This document shows, in pieces, positions 36,480 to 48,366 of a DNA stretch of 64,000 nt. The position numbers were made by a program, and so were the translations under genes. Each line of letters starts with the position of its first letter. The stretch's first letter is position 1. The notes under the pieces were generated by a model. The model was not told the DNA's origin and searched no databases. It was given only the letters and a program-made list of their open reading frames with translations. This stretch comes from Glandiceps talaboti (Eukaryota > Hemichordata > Enteropneusta > Spengelidae). The stretch covers positions 8,550,134 through 8,614,133 of the forward strand of contig NC_135562.1 of the NCBI RefSeq assembly GCF_964340395.1. The letters are read 5' to 3'.

Positions 36480-37330
36480 ATGTTAATGAACTTTGAATAT
36501 TTAGTTTCAAACAATGAAATAGATAAAGGAGTTAGAGTTTTGAATGATCTTTTCTACCGTACGCGTGCTGCGAAAAGTATGCGTCAGAAGAAAACTATGA
36601 AACCCATTCAACGTCGGTCGACCTGGCTGGACAACGAATGTGAACAAGTGAAACGTTTAAAGCATCGGTTGTTACGACAGTTTAAATTTTCTAATGATCG
36701 ACAACACCTAGATGATTACAAAAAGCTAGAAATGAATTTAAAACTTTGATTAATATTAAAAAAAACCGTAATGAACAGAGTAGGAAAAGGGAACGGATTA
36801 GAGAGGTTGAATAATCCGATAGAATTTTGGAATGCTGTGAAATTACGTAGAAAAAGTATGCCATGTGTAAATATAACCACATTGAGTGGTTTTCGTATTT
36901 TAATAAACTTTTGAATATATGTGTCAGAAAAGAATGTAAATCTTTTCATAATCATGTGTATGGTGATTTACAAAGTTATGATCAGTTCTGTCAACCCTGT
37001 GCTGACACTGTGCCCGAGACAGGAAATGTTCACATTTCTCTGGAGGAAATAAATCAAAGTATCACGAATATGGTCAACAATAAGGCTCCTGGGCAGGATG
37101 GGTTGGCTTCACAATTCTTTAAATAGAGTAAAAATTTAAGCGCTCCATACCTTGTTCAACTTTTTACTAAAATATTTACAACAGCAGAGTGGTCAAAAGC
37201 TGTTTTCTATCCGATTCATAAGAAGGGTTCTTTCAGGATGTCAATAATTTTAGAGGGATCTCATTATTGGCAGTCATGGGGAAAATCTTTAATAGGATTT
37301 TGAACAGTCGCCTTGAGACTTGTATCAAAT
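36480..37330 (+). pseudogene. Non-LTR retrotransposon remnant, linker plus RT start
   Basis: Plus-strand frames give the endonuclease-RT linker and RT fingers: STWLDNECEQVKRLKHRLLR, YKKLEMNLK, NNPIEFWNAVKLRRK, EWFSYFNKLLN, ISLEEINQSI, NKAPGQDGL, then HKKGS, NNFRGISLLAVMGKIFNRIL and a short NSRLET. Frames change at about 36748, 36810, 36890 and 37125, with a stop after FFK. The palm catalytic motifs are missing, so the copy is broken and truncated. Confidence 0.8.
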
Positions 37331-38065
37331 CGTTCGGAAAGCGGCAAGACTTGTAGTGGAATGGAACAATAAACTGCATACGAGACGATATATGTGGTAT
37401 GAACTGGAACATAGACTTTATTTATTTATCAAGGCCCTGAAACTTTACGGCTTCACCACATGGGCAGAGCCAGGAGTTGACTCCCTCATCCTAAAGCCAG
37501 AAGTCGACAAATCACTAATATAGGAAAACTTGGAATCTAAACATGACTATATGTAAATTGCGTGAAGTCCGTGAATTTGAAACAAACGGACGCCTTGAGG
37601 ACAATTGTCCATGCTATCTTTTAAAATACTAAACATGTATAGTCATGACATTTTTCCGTCTTGTCTAAAATGTGATGTCCTCATCACTAAAGTCTCTTAT
37701 TCTCAGGAAAAATGATAGCAATACCTATTGAAATGAGATGGCGTAAATTCATAAAAGCACGTCTAAATCATTGTCTTGACGCCCATGTCAGCTATGATTG
37801 CAATAATAAGATTCTCTCCAACTGGGTGTTTGGCGATATGTATATACAGCATCATGTCTGAACCCAAACACGGTAATTACAAATTCATGACACTTGGATA
37901 AAAGAAAATCAAATTCTTCTCGAATCTCAAAGACCCTCTGTAAGATGAAGAAATGTCAGATTCTAGCCAGGTTGGGCTTTTGAAGCTTTGTTTTATTTTT
38001 TACATGCGCCATTTCATTGATCAGAAGTTTCACCAAATACTAATTAACATTACACTTCATTGATG
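37331..38065. other. No firm gene; possible further retroelement debris
   Basis: Short plus-strand frames near 37560-37600 and 37711-37860 follow the RT remnant and could be its decayed 3' part, but no motif confirms this. Confidence 0.3.
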
Positions 38066-38096
38066 CATGGAGGTCATAATACCTAATACCTCCATG
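38066..38096. mobile_element. Tiny palindromic insertion (31 bp), CATGGAGG type
   Basis: The arms CATGGAGGT and ACCTCCATG are perfect around an AT-rich 13-base centre. The perfect 7-bp repeat ATTGATG flanks it (38059-38065 and 38097-38103). The arm is the same as at 12508, 25 kb away. Confidence 0.85.
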
Positions 38097-38103
38097 ATTG
38101 ATG

Positions 38104-40166
38104 TAATATGTGTAAGGGGTACATTTTTCGTTGTATACAAGCACGATGTTTTTGAACACTTTTTTTGTAACATATCGCGTATACTAAACAGTCAAGTATA
38201 TGACAGGGGAGATGTCAAAATACAACACAGGGGATGTGAGATAACAGTATGTGTGAAATACGCATAACAAGTAATGAGACACCCAAACAAGATATCCAAA
38301 CATCAACTCCCTTACGTTCATAAAGAAACAACTTCATTTACACTGAACTAAAAATAAATAAAACCCCTTTTGATTTTTTAGAACACATCTGACGAGAAAC
38401 TGTTCTTGGCGCAGTGGATTTGAATTTAAGTCACAACAGTACTGACAAGGGGAAATGCGAATTTCGGCATACAATATTTCTTTCGGCAATCAAGAGCAAT
38501 GGTTCAACAAAATAGCTTGACAGATGGGTATTTTTCCGTTTATCAGATTAGTTAACAGTAATATAAAGATATTTTAAAGGAGCGTGTTGCAATAAAAATG
38601 GGACAAAAAAGGACCCGAGGTTATGTAATCTAGCAGATTCAACCCCGAACTGTTGATATACATAAACATTTTTGTGACAGGATATATGTGTTGTCTTATT
38701 AAAATTATCTGATATAGAGATAATTATGATATTTACCTTGATTGGATATGTTGTATAGTCTTCCAAATATTTTTTAAACGTTCATCCAAGACAGCGAAAT
38801 TAAACTCTACAGGAGCTCTTCACATCAATTAATTGTTCATCAACTTCTCTCGTATTGTTGATGCACATCTAAAAGGCAGACTTCTCGTCCATACGAATGT
38901 ATACTGATCTGTCGTCAAGGTATGATAAAGTCGGATGGATTGCAGTGGTTGTGACGCCAGCTTTATATGATTTGCAGTAGTATATACGTAGGTTAGCCTA
39001 AGTACTCTTATTTCAAAAAGTAAATTTTCATTTGTCAATTCAAGTTATTAATATTCATGAGAAATTGTTACGTCATTGTTGGACACGTGTACGTCACGAG
39101 CTAGTAAAAGCTACTTGTTTACCCGAGACCATATAATAATTGTCGTTCGATTTCAACATGACGGTTTGGAATCATGAGACAAAGTAAAATATGGGTATAG
39201 AGACAAGTATTGTAAGACTTCACCCTGAACAACTGAATTCATGATATTAAAATATACATTTAACATTGTGACACTTGACATTATATTTTGTAGTTTTCAC
39301 CATGGCATGTTCAGCAAAGTATGATAACGTGCGTCATTGATTTGAAGGTGATCCAGTGTTTAGTCTGAGATGTCCAATGGCTTGTACATGGTGTACGTGT
39401 CTGTGAGTGTGAAGTGATGTAACTGCTGGGTGAAACGCACCTCTAACCTTTTCAGTGTCTCTATACTAGTAGGGTTCAACTAATAGGGCCCTGAATGCCA
39501 CATTCTTTTATTTGCATTTTAAACCTTAAATTTTAAACTTTTGTCGTTCGATTTCATCCGTTTCAACTTTGTGTATCCTGTCCATAATTACTTTGCTGAG
39601 CTGCAGTGAACCTCTTACTTAAGCCATCGGGGATTTCCTGTCAATCAACCAGGCACGGATATTGTTCACATTTACATTAAAATGACTTTTTTTATGTAGT
39701 TAATTACCATATTAGACTATCTGATGACTGGGTGTTACTTGATATTCAAATTAGCACTAAAGTGGTATTTTAGCCTGCCAGATGACTGGTTAGGTGGTAA
39801 GCAAGTCTGTTGAATTTTATACATATTAATAGCCAACTGTGACCAGTATTTGTGTACTGTACTATCGTTTCTGTGATAACTTATCACGAAAGCCTGTTGT
39901 ATGCTGCTGAAGTCTGCATGGAGAAACCCCAAACACTGTCATTCCTTGCAAACACTGCATCCTTCCACGTGATCAAAAATGTGTGGAAAAGAATATTATG
40001 AACAGTCGTCAATGTCATGTATTGTTTGGGTACGTGTGTCGTATGGGTCTACTGGAGGTTCACGCTTTGACAAGCAACGAAGAGACTTTTAGATCGAATT
40101 TTGTGGGTTGTTTAATTTGCTACATTCAGCTGTCACTAATTATTTCAAAGTTTGTACTCCAGTTTT

Positions 40167-40170
<4 letters not shown>
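38104..40170. other. No gene seen
   Basis: AT-rich non-coding sequence with short chance frames only. Confidence 0.4.

Positions 40171-40239
<69 letters not shown>
40171..40239. repeat. TC microsatellite
   Basis: About 70 bp of TC dinucleotides with one TTTC interruption. Confidence 0.97.
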
Positions 40240-42004
40240 AATATTACTTTGAATCATTATTCAGTAATAAAATCTATTAAGCTTGTTACAATTTGACTGT
40301 TTCATTTCATAATCGTGTTTTAACTGATTGGAAAATGTATAAATTGAAACTGAGTACATGTATACAAATGATAAATATCTGTAATTGCAATAAATGACTG
40401 TTAAAACAGTTATCCTTGACATGTACGGTACCAGAAATAAACTGTTGATAAATGTACCTAGTAGTAATTCCAAGGATATAATAATATAACGTGTTAATGT
40501 GCCTTGATTGTAATGCTAGTTTCATAGACCAATAAATCGTAAAATCACAACAATATTGTATCTCCATGACAACATATTATATTGTGCAGAAAATTTGATA
40601 CAATAAAACTTAAATAATTCCCCACTTTTATACTTATCATCTTAATTTTACGTGACTGCCTATCATGGGAACAATATTCAATTTCTTTCTCACATTACCT
40701 AGTTGCAGTTACTATAGTTACAACAACAGATACAGAGAAGTCCTGATTTTTTACACACACAAGTATATCATCTTTTTGAAATAGGCACAATGTACTGAGG
40801 AAGTTATTATCTACTGTCAATGACTTCTTTAGTAAACGTTTACTATGGGACAATAACGTCATTTGACATCTACATGCATGTGTGACGGTAACAAATGTGC
40901 CATCTGAAACCACTGAAAGCTGTATTGATAAAAAATGTAGAGGTATTTCTTTTTAAAGTGAAAGTAAAGCGTCATATTGCAAGTGGGTATGCGCGCGCGT
41001 GTGTTTGTGTGAGAGAGAGACAGAAGGAGGGAGGGAGGGAGGGAGGGAGGGAGAGAGAGTATATTTGTAGGCAGGGTATTTGGCTACCGTGTTTTTCTTA
41101 CTTAAAATATGGTTTGTAAAACCAGAAATGAGGGAGTTCTGTTTAGAACCAAATGAATATTTCCTAAAGATGTGGTCGCCACTTTGTGTTATTTTTGTCA
41201 CTCAATTAAGACCACAACAGTCTTGGTTTGCACAAAATGCTCTGTAGATATTTCATTTGAAATACAAAGCATATAGGAATGGGAATTTCCAGATGGCCAG
41301 TCTGACTGCAGATCGGAATATTTACAAAATAACCTGTAACACTGAAACTAGCCTGACCTATATATACTTACATAAAGTGTGAAAGGGGTTTAGTCTAGTT
41401 ACTATACGTGTATCCATTCTCTACGATCTCTCTCTAACGTATTGTGAAACGGACAAATTCTATCTAAAATCTAGCTAAATCTCTTGCTGGGAAGGTTGAT
41501 CACGAACAGTGCATGCCAGTAGTATAAATCCAACTGACAGGCAGTTGTAATTGGTTACTTCGTTCAGTTTACTACAAACTCAACCACCACCAGTTTGAAT
41601 GTAAATAAGTGATGTATGGATGTAATAATGTCATCCTGTTTGTGCTCCAATAGCATTAAACTATGTGCTGTTGGTGGTTGTAGAAACAGAATGTTGTGCT
41701 GGAAAAATATATTTGGTTATACAGTGGAGCTGATCATAATGCATATAGGACTAGACTATATCTGTATGTAAGCACCAGTACAACACACATACACACAGAT
41801 GTTTCCCAATATTATTAATAATAATATTGTGTATTCGGTACTGTAGGCAATGGTTCATGGTCACAAAAGTATGTTCAACATAGAATGAATAATTAAATAT
41901 ATCATCTTATTTAGAGTGTTTTTTTTTTCCAAAAAGCTGTTTAAGTATTTCCATGGCAAATAATGTAAGTTTTACATGTAAGTTTTCCAAGGTTTCGATG
42001 AGTG
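40240..42004. other. No gene seen; GGGA microsatellite
   Basis: A GGGA/GAGA tract lies at 41006-41058. The AT palindrome CAATATTATTAATAATAATA near 41807 is simple-sequence-like and lacks flanking repeats. No exon is supported. Confidence 0.4.
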
Positions 42005-42039
42005 AAGGTGTTTGTTGACTGCATTAACAAAATAATTCC
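42005..42039. repeat. Dispersed repeat, second copy of 34287-34321
   Basis: GAAGGTGTTTGTTGACTGC followed by CATTAACAAAATAA is identical to 34287-34319. Part of it (CTGCATTAACAAAAT) also occurs near 50142. Confidence 0.7.
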
Positions 42040-42266
42040 CAATCACATGCAGGTGAGAAATAAAATTCAAGAATAAAGTTAGATCTGACCTGTTGGTATT
42101 TAGGGCACACTAGTACAAAATGGTACTCATCCTCTACATATTTGCATTATTTTGTGATTTTGACATGTTCCCACTAGTTCCAAATCCTACTGCTACCACA
42201 TCCCACCACTGCCACCATTGTACAGTAATATATCATATCGATGAAATGCAGTGAATTCACTGTTAG

Positions 42267-42512
42267 TTGCATACTATGGTTGCACGAAAAAACATTCTAG
42301 GATCAGGCGATGGATGGAGGAGCTTGTACAAAATACATTTGATACATTTAATACATTGTTTACATACTATGGTTGCACGAAATGCATTCTAGGATCGAAC
42401 GATGGTTCAGGGAGCTTGCACGAAATACATTTGATACATACATTTAGTACATTTTTACATAGCTAGTTGCATGAAATACATATAGTACATTTGATACACT
42501 CAATACATTTTT
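42267..42512. repeat. Tandem repeat, about 95-bp unit
   Basis: Two full units begin CATACTATGGTTGCACGAAA, hold ATTCTAGGATC and GGAGCTTG, and end with AATACATTTGATACAT words. A third, partial unit starts near 42457. Confidence 0.85.
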
Positions 42513-43438
42513 TTATCTGTAGAGGATATTTCATGTGCTATAGGAAAACTGACACGCAGAAAAGTAGCAGGCCAGATTCCATCTCATACGAGCACATTAT
42601 ATTCGAAGGTCCCTTTCTTATAGACGCATTAGTTAATCCACAGGGGCTTGGAATTGGCAATTTTTATTTACAAATTTTGTTTTTTGTTCATTGCTTTTTT
42701 TTTGGCTTTATAAAAATATATTTTCCCTACAAGGTAATAAAATAAAGTAATGATTTGAAAATCTAGTGTTGTAGGTGTTTTTCTAAATCCTTTTTAACTT
42801 CTTCTTTTGCTGGTTTTAATAAACTGGCTTTACTATGACTACCTTATTAATTATTTATGAGTTAGTTCTACTGAGCGCCCTCAACCGGTGACCCTTTCTC
42901 GTCCTTTCCTTTTTCATAGTGAGTGGGAACGATGAAGAGATTGAGGACACCCAGTAGTATGTTCTATGGACAAACCTGTCAAATTGCCATAGACACATAT
43001 GAATATCCTATATTTTTCAGGGTGTACGACAGGGAACCATTCTTTCAACAACTCTTTTCCTGATTTGTACAAACGACCTCTTCGTTGAACGAGAACAGTC
43101 ACATGACAGTGGCGTCAGATGATACATGGGTTTGCTATTTCTTGGATAGCCTGCTTCAGCAGATGACATTTCAATATTAGCACCAACTCGTTCTACATGC
43201 TTAATATTTTATACAACTACTGTTCAACATGGACCTCAAAATGTAGCTTTTTAGTTTTTGGAGAAACTAAAAATTACTTTTTGGAGAAACAGCAAAATCT
43301 CTCTAGCCTGGAATCCATGCGGATTGGATTTTTTACATTCGTCTTTCCAATCTCGTGATATGAAAATTTAGAATACAGTAGTTCAAACTCATGTAGTTGG
43401 AAATTAGTACAAAACAACTAGTAATAATCGATATATGC
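42513..43438. other. No gene seen
   Basis: Non-coding. CTATGG and CCATAG arms at 42963-43000 are inverted but lack flanking duplications. Confidence 0.35.
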
Positions 43439-43538
43439 TTACCTTTACTTGACTTAACTTGACCTTCCTTTACTTGACTTGACATTACTTGAGTTTACCT
43501 ACCTTTAGTTGACTTTACTTGACTCTTGACCTGACCTG
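43439..43538. repeat. Degenerate ACTTG minisatellite
   Basis: Repeated TTTACTTGACTT-like words over 100 bp. Confidence 0.8.
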
Positions 43539-45268
43539 GAAATTTGGAGGGTGGGCAAGGGGTATTTTCGTACTTCGTAATCGGGCCATTTTATTTATCA
43601 TTATTATTTTGTAAAACGTTGCAATAAAGTCCGGAAAATCGTAATTCAGTAATCGGCGTACTGCGTAATCAACTGTTTATTTGACTGTAACCAGTAAATA
43701 TGACACTTTTATCGTACCCATAAAGGAAAAATACATACAACTGTACAGTAATTGTACGATGTTAAATACAAGCAACACTAAATGCGATCCGTCACATGTT
43801 CGTATAAACAGGATTTGGTAAAAATAGTAGTCACATCAGAATACAATTCTCTTTTTTTCTTTTTTCTTTATTCCTTGGGGGGGGGGGGGGGGTTCCAAGC
43901 CAACGAAGGTCAAAGTTTATCAATGGAAAAGGAAAAATGAATGTTTCTCTTGAACTGGGGAATTTAGAGGTATTAATATTAAAAGTACATGAAAGATCAT
44001 CCCTTACATTGTCGGACATTGTCATGGGATATTCGCCAGCTCAAGGCAAACATGCAATGTTTTTATATGATTCGCAAGGTCTAATACCCCAAAAGGAGGA
44101 TTGATGGATGTATGATAAACAGCACGGTAGTTCACTAGTTGTTTCAAAGGTCTTAGACTGTAATTTGATATTTAAGTTTCAGTAATTGTACGTGTATTAA
44201 TGTTGTACAGCTATAAGCTTTTGGTTAACACCAAGATGTGCATCACCGTTCAAAACTGACCCTACGGTTCCCTGTTCCGAATATATGCGTGTACTGTTCA
44301 CTGTTTTGATAAATTATACATTGCACACATGTACTATTATAGTGTTATTCATTCACATATTTCTCTGTATGTTCATTGATAAAGCAATAATTTGTTTTGA
44401 TCAGAAGTGCGTATTTTAATCAGATGATACGTCAATATAGCACCAGAGTGCATACTTGTTCCAAAATGTCAAAATGTTTCAATGGCGGGAGGGGATACTC
44501 CCACTCTATCGGCCACCCCGCTCCCTTGTTGTTGTATTGTTTTACCTCCTGCTTTTAGAATTGCCTATATCTCTAAAAACATATTCAAAAGACAATAATT
44601 CAAAACAGTTTGTCAAAAATGTAAGGAGACACTGACTGCTCATCTCACCATCGATATATTGTCATGAGTTTTACAAGGAGTGGTAGATGCATTAGAATGC
44701 CCTTTCAGCAACTTTCCAGATATAATTGTAAAATGTAAACTCCAGTTTATTTTCTTCGTAAATTGTTTTTTTTTCATCGTAAATGTAAAAAATGAAATTT
44801 TATCTTCGCAATTCGTAATTCAACACTTAATTTTTCTCTAAATTGAACTGGGGGACCACCTTGCCCACCCTCATTTTAGAATACTGTAGTTCAACTCATG
44901 GAGTTGCATATAGTACAAACATATAAAAAATACCTAGCAGTAAACAATATGCTGAATGAACTTGTACTATCACCACTGAAATCACAAATATAGCCTGGAT
45001 AAAGAATTTAATTTGTGCTGACTGAAGCAATTAAATGTATTAAACAAGTGAAACAAATTCAGCAAAATGCTTATATCAATCATCATTGTTGAATACATGC
45101 ACTTCTACAAACCCAATAACTGTGCTTTAAACTTCAGCAACAACTCCGAAGATCACAAAGCTGATGGAATCACCTCGTATCATTTTCATATGAGTAACGA
45201 GTAATGCTGCACCCAAATAATATTAGCAGCTTAAGGATTAAATGTCCGATGAAATGATTTGACAATTG

Positions 45269-45270
<2 letters not shown>
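43539..45270. other. No gene seen; G-run at 43877-43892
   Basis: Non-coding AT-rich DNA with a T-run/G-run block. No supported exon. Confidence 0.4.

Positions 45271-45318
<48 letters not shown>
45271..45318. repeat. CA microsatellite
   Basis: About 24 uninterrupted CA dinucleotides. Confidence 0.98.
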
Positions 45319-45320
<2 letters not shown>

Positions 45321-47057
45321 GTATTGACAATCTATAACATCGATATATTGCAGTCTAACTCAGAGTATTCAACGCAAAGTATCGACTGCACACATAGTCA
45401 ATGCAAATTACAAGTACTACACAATATAATCTGATGCATATAAACTTCTGTTTGACTTACGGTTGCTGACCTATTCACTGATGGGGTTCAACCAGATACT
45501 TCACCAAAACTGTTCATTTGGCAATATACAGTGCCAAGTCCGAGTATTTTCAGTCAAAGTTCAAAGTTGATATTGTTCAAGAGTGCACACAATTCACTCT
45601 ACTAGTTCAAACCCATTAGCAAGTCAACACCAAGCACTTTTGAAGATGATGAATGTACATAGGTCTAGACACCAAAGAGCTTCTTTTAGTCTAGGTATTG
45701 GAACACATCGAAAACGTGTTACTTTTCCCTTCAATTCCAGTCTGGATAAAATGTCCATTCTTAGAGTACCCTGACTTGGGTCACTCCACAAACTACTATT
45801 GCAGTGCACTGTGACTGTAAATATTATCACGAGGACATTCCCAAATCTTGCCGATTAGTAACTCCATTTATCACCACGAGCACAAAGTGTGCAAACCAAT
45901 GGTTCCGACAGGTGTTACCGTTTTGGACACAGATAATGACTACGTGCACTGACAGAGAATATGAATCTGATTGGCAGAAACTCAGAGTGAATGTGATTGG
46001 AAGAAATAAACAGGTGTATAATGAAATAAAGAATGAAATTTCAGACTGAGACACATATATGGACATACAGCAAACAATGAATCATATCCATGCAAGATGG
46101 TGGTATGTATGATTATGTCTGATTCTTTCGTCAATTTTAACTATTTCTAATTCTACTCACCGAAATCTAGTACAAGTGAGTTTAACATTGCATAAATCCC
46201 ACAGAACTGCTTCAACCTGCTAATTCCACACAAAACTGCAAATACAAGCTCAAAGTGGAACTTCAAGCAGGAGCTTTTCCAAGTTCATCGACATCTTCAG
46301 TTAGTCGGTATTAATTCTTCTTTCACTCATTTGTAGTGGAGATATTCGCATCAACCCACGACCCTGCTGAAAACGAGTCCGCTGCAATCAGAAAGTAGTA
46401 TGTTGCGACACCTACGATGTTTGGTTTCATGCCAAATGCGTACACATATATCAACACCCGAGTATCAAAATCTGTCTGACAATGTAATTACTGAATGACA
46501 TTGTATCACAATCATGCATCTTACCATCAATAACTGATAGTTTCTTTGCTGTTGCCACCAGTGTAGTGATTCAATGCAAATGTACAACAGAACGAAAATC
46601 AAGCAACCGGTTCCGACCCTCAAGGTTATGCATATACTACCTTTTTGGAAACTGTCTATCTGAACATCAGAGTATACTGGACATGTTTACTTCACAATCT
46701 AATCATACGCCTGCAATATGCAATCGAACGTGTCAATTCTCTGTTTAACTAATTTGCATTGATCATAAACAACTCAGTCATCCGGTAGTACTATAACATG
46801 GTAATTCACTACCAACTAATTTACATACAAAAGTAAACACTCACCGATTTACATACAACGTACACATGTTTTGTCTTTGTGTTAATCCTAATGTCCAGGT
46901 TAACATACTTTCACTAAACATGTCACCGCTTCATTCTGCATTGTTCTGTTGCTGTTTGCAGTCCTATGATGTACGATCAATATTACAGTAGACACATGGC
47001 ATGGTGGGCCAAACATGAAATACTTATTTAATCTACCAATATTGTCATTGTTCTCAG
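45319..47057. other. Probable intronic or upstream DNA of the 47.06-kb exon
   Basis: Good acceptor-like tracts occur at about 46337 (TTTCACTCATTTGTAG) and 46961 (TGTTGCTGTTTGCAG). Neither following sequence gives an exon whose phase and frame clearly join the 47058 exon. Confidence 0.3.
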
Positions 47058-47174
47058 GACATTTGGGATGACATTGATAATGCTACCATGGCAACAATGT
47101 TTCCTGACTCAACGGAACCCTCGGTCATTACTATAGAGACAGATAATCTAGAGGCGTCGTTCAGTGATGCTTGA
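47058..47174 (+). CDS. Terminal coding exon, acidic C-terminal tail
   Basis: A strong acceptor TATTGTCATTGTTCTCAG leads into 38 codons and a TGA in phase 0. The peptide starts DIWDDIDNATMATMFPD and ends SFSDA. Codons follow a marked purine-any-pyrimidine rhythm (GAC ATT, GAT GAC ATT GAT AAT GCT ACC), and Asp, Glu and Thr dominate, unlike the neighbouring non-coding DNA. It reads as the cytoplasmic or disordered tail of a larger protein whose upstream exons I could not assign. One alternative frame is also open but lacks the codon rhythm. No function can be given. Confidence 0.55.
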   Translation, partial: DIWDDIDNATMATMFPDSTEPSVITIETDNLEASFSDA

Positions 47175-48366
47175 TCTACACCAACGTTTATTCAACAAAC
47201 TGTATTTTGATCTGTTCTGTTCGTTACTTTATTTACCAAATGGAGTAGTTTGAAGAGATGGTTTCGCATTGATAATGCCATCGTCATGCCAGTGTGTATT
47301 TTGCTGTATTACATTAATTTATTATTATTTGGATAAACCAGTTATTAAGTGAATATTCTGAATTTCAAATGAAACTGCCGATTACTTTACCTTGTTGCGA
47401 CATTGTATTTCCATTCATTGTGTCATATTGCTGTGTTCAAAACAAACCTCATCATTCACTTTAATTACTTTATAACTGGAGATGACCTTCCAGATTAATT
47501 TCGGAAATTCCGATGGCTTTTGGAAAACGTCTCTTTTATCACATTTCAAGGCAAAGCAAGCATTAAACACAGAATGTATATGTCCTAATATTACTTTATC
47601 TTTATATTCATCTTTATTTTGTGGAAATTGATCAACGTATAAAATTCAACTTTAATTTTTTAGATCTAGACTGTGCGCTACATATGTGGTAATATTAAGC
47701 GACAGCGCAGCCAACGGTGACATAGGACAGGAGAGTTTTTTGTGGGACATATATTGTTTCTGGTACTGTATTACTATTTGGAGTCGAACAGTCACGTTAT
47801 CACCACACAGCAAATGCCTTGCATGTCATTCTTTGATGTGGAGATCCTTATTGGAGGATAAACAATGCGTAGACGTGTTAATCCCAGGCTTCATACTGAA
47901 GAGTAGAACAATTTTGATTAACTTCTTTAAATTTATAAACGGAACTTTCAACTTTTGCCCCACAGTACTAGTGCAATATATGCGAAGAATGTTCGCCATT
48001 GATTGTGAAATACCCAAGTATTTCCATGACATATGTTCTGTAACTAGTATGGTAGATAATATAGTGTATATGTATATCTACAGTTATGTTTGAGCGTCAC
48101 TCCAGGGGACAAGAACAAATTCCACAAATTTTTTCTTCCAACAAAATCCAAAAACACAATGACCCCTATCCAAAATTTTCATAACAGGGTGAACCATTAC
48201 TACCAATTTCGAAAACAGGGTGAACCCCCTACTAATCACTAACACTCCATCCATAAAACTACTGTGAAACAACTGTTTAAAGAGCCCCAAGTCACAAATA
48301 TCGATGTTTTGACGTTTTTCATTTGTTTTTAATCCTCTCTGTGAATTTCAAGTTAGTTCCCACGAC
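47175..48366. other. 3' flanks of two converging genes, no further gene
   Basis: Lies between the plus-strand terminal exon and the minus-strand acyl-CoA synthetase, so it should hold both 3' untranslated regions. A long plus-strand frame near 47686-48093 lacks an ATG at its start and any domain. AACAGGGTGAACC occurs twice near 48184-48226. Confidence 0.4.

Noticed and set aside
41805-41830. AT-only palindrome near 41.8 kb
   Set aside because: Simple AT-rich sequence with no flanking repeat.
46337-47030. Possible exons after good acceptors at 46337 and 46961
   Set aside because: The reading frames can be chained, but only into the frame of the 47058 exon that lacks coding rhythm. Not strong enough to annotate.
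47686-48093. 135-codon plus-strand frame
   Set aside because: It starts at GTG rather than ATG, has no domain, and lies where two 3' untranslated regions should meet.
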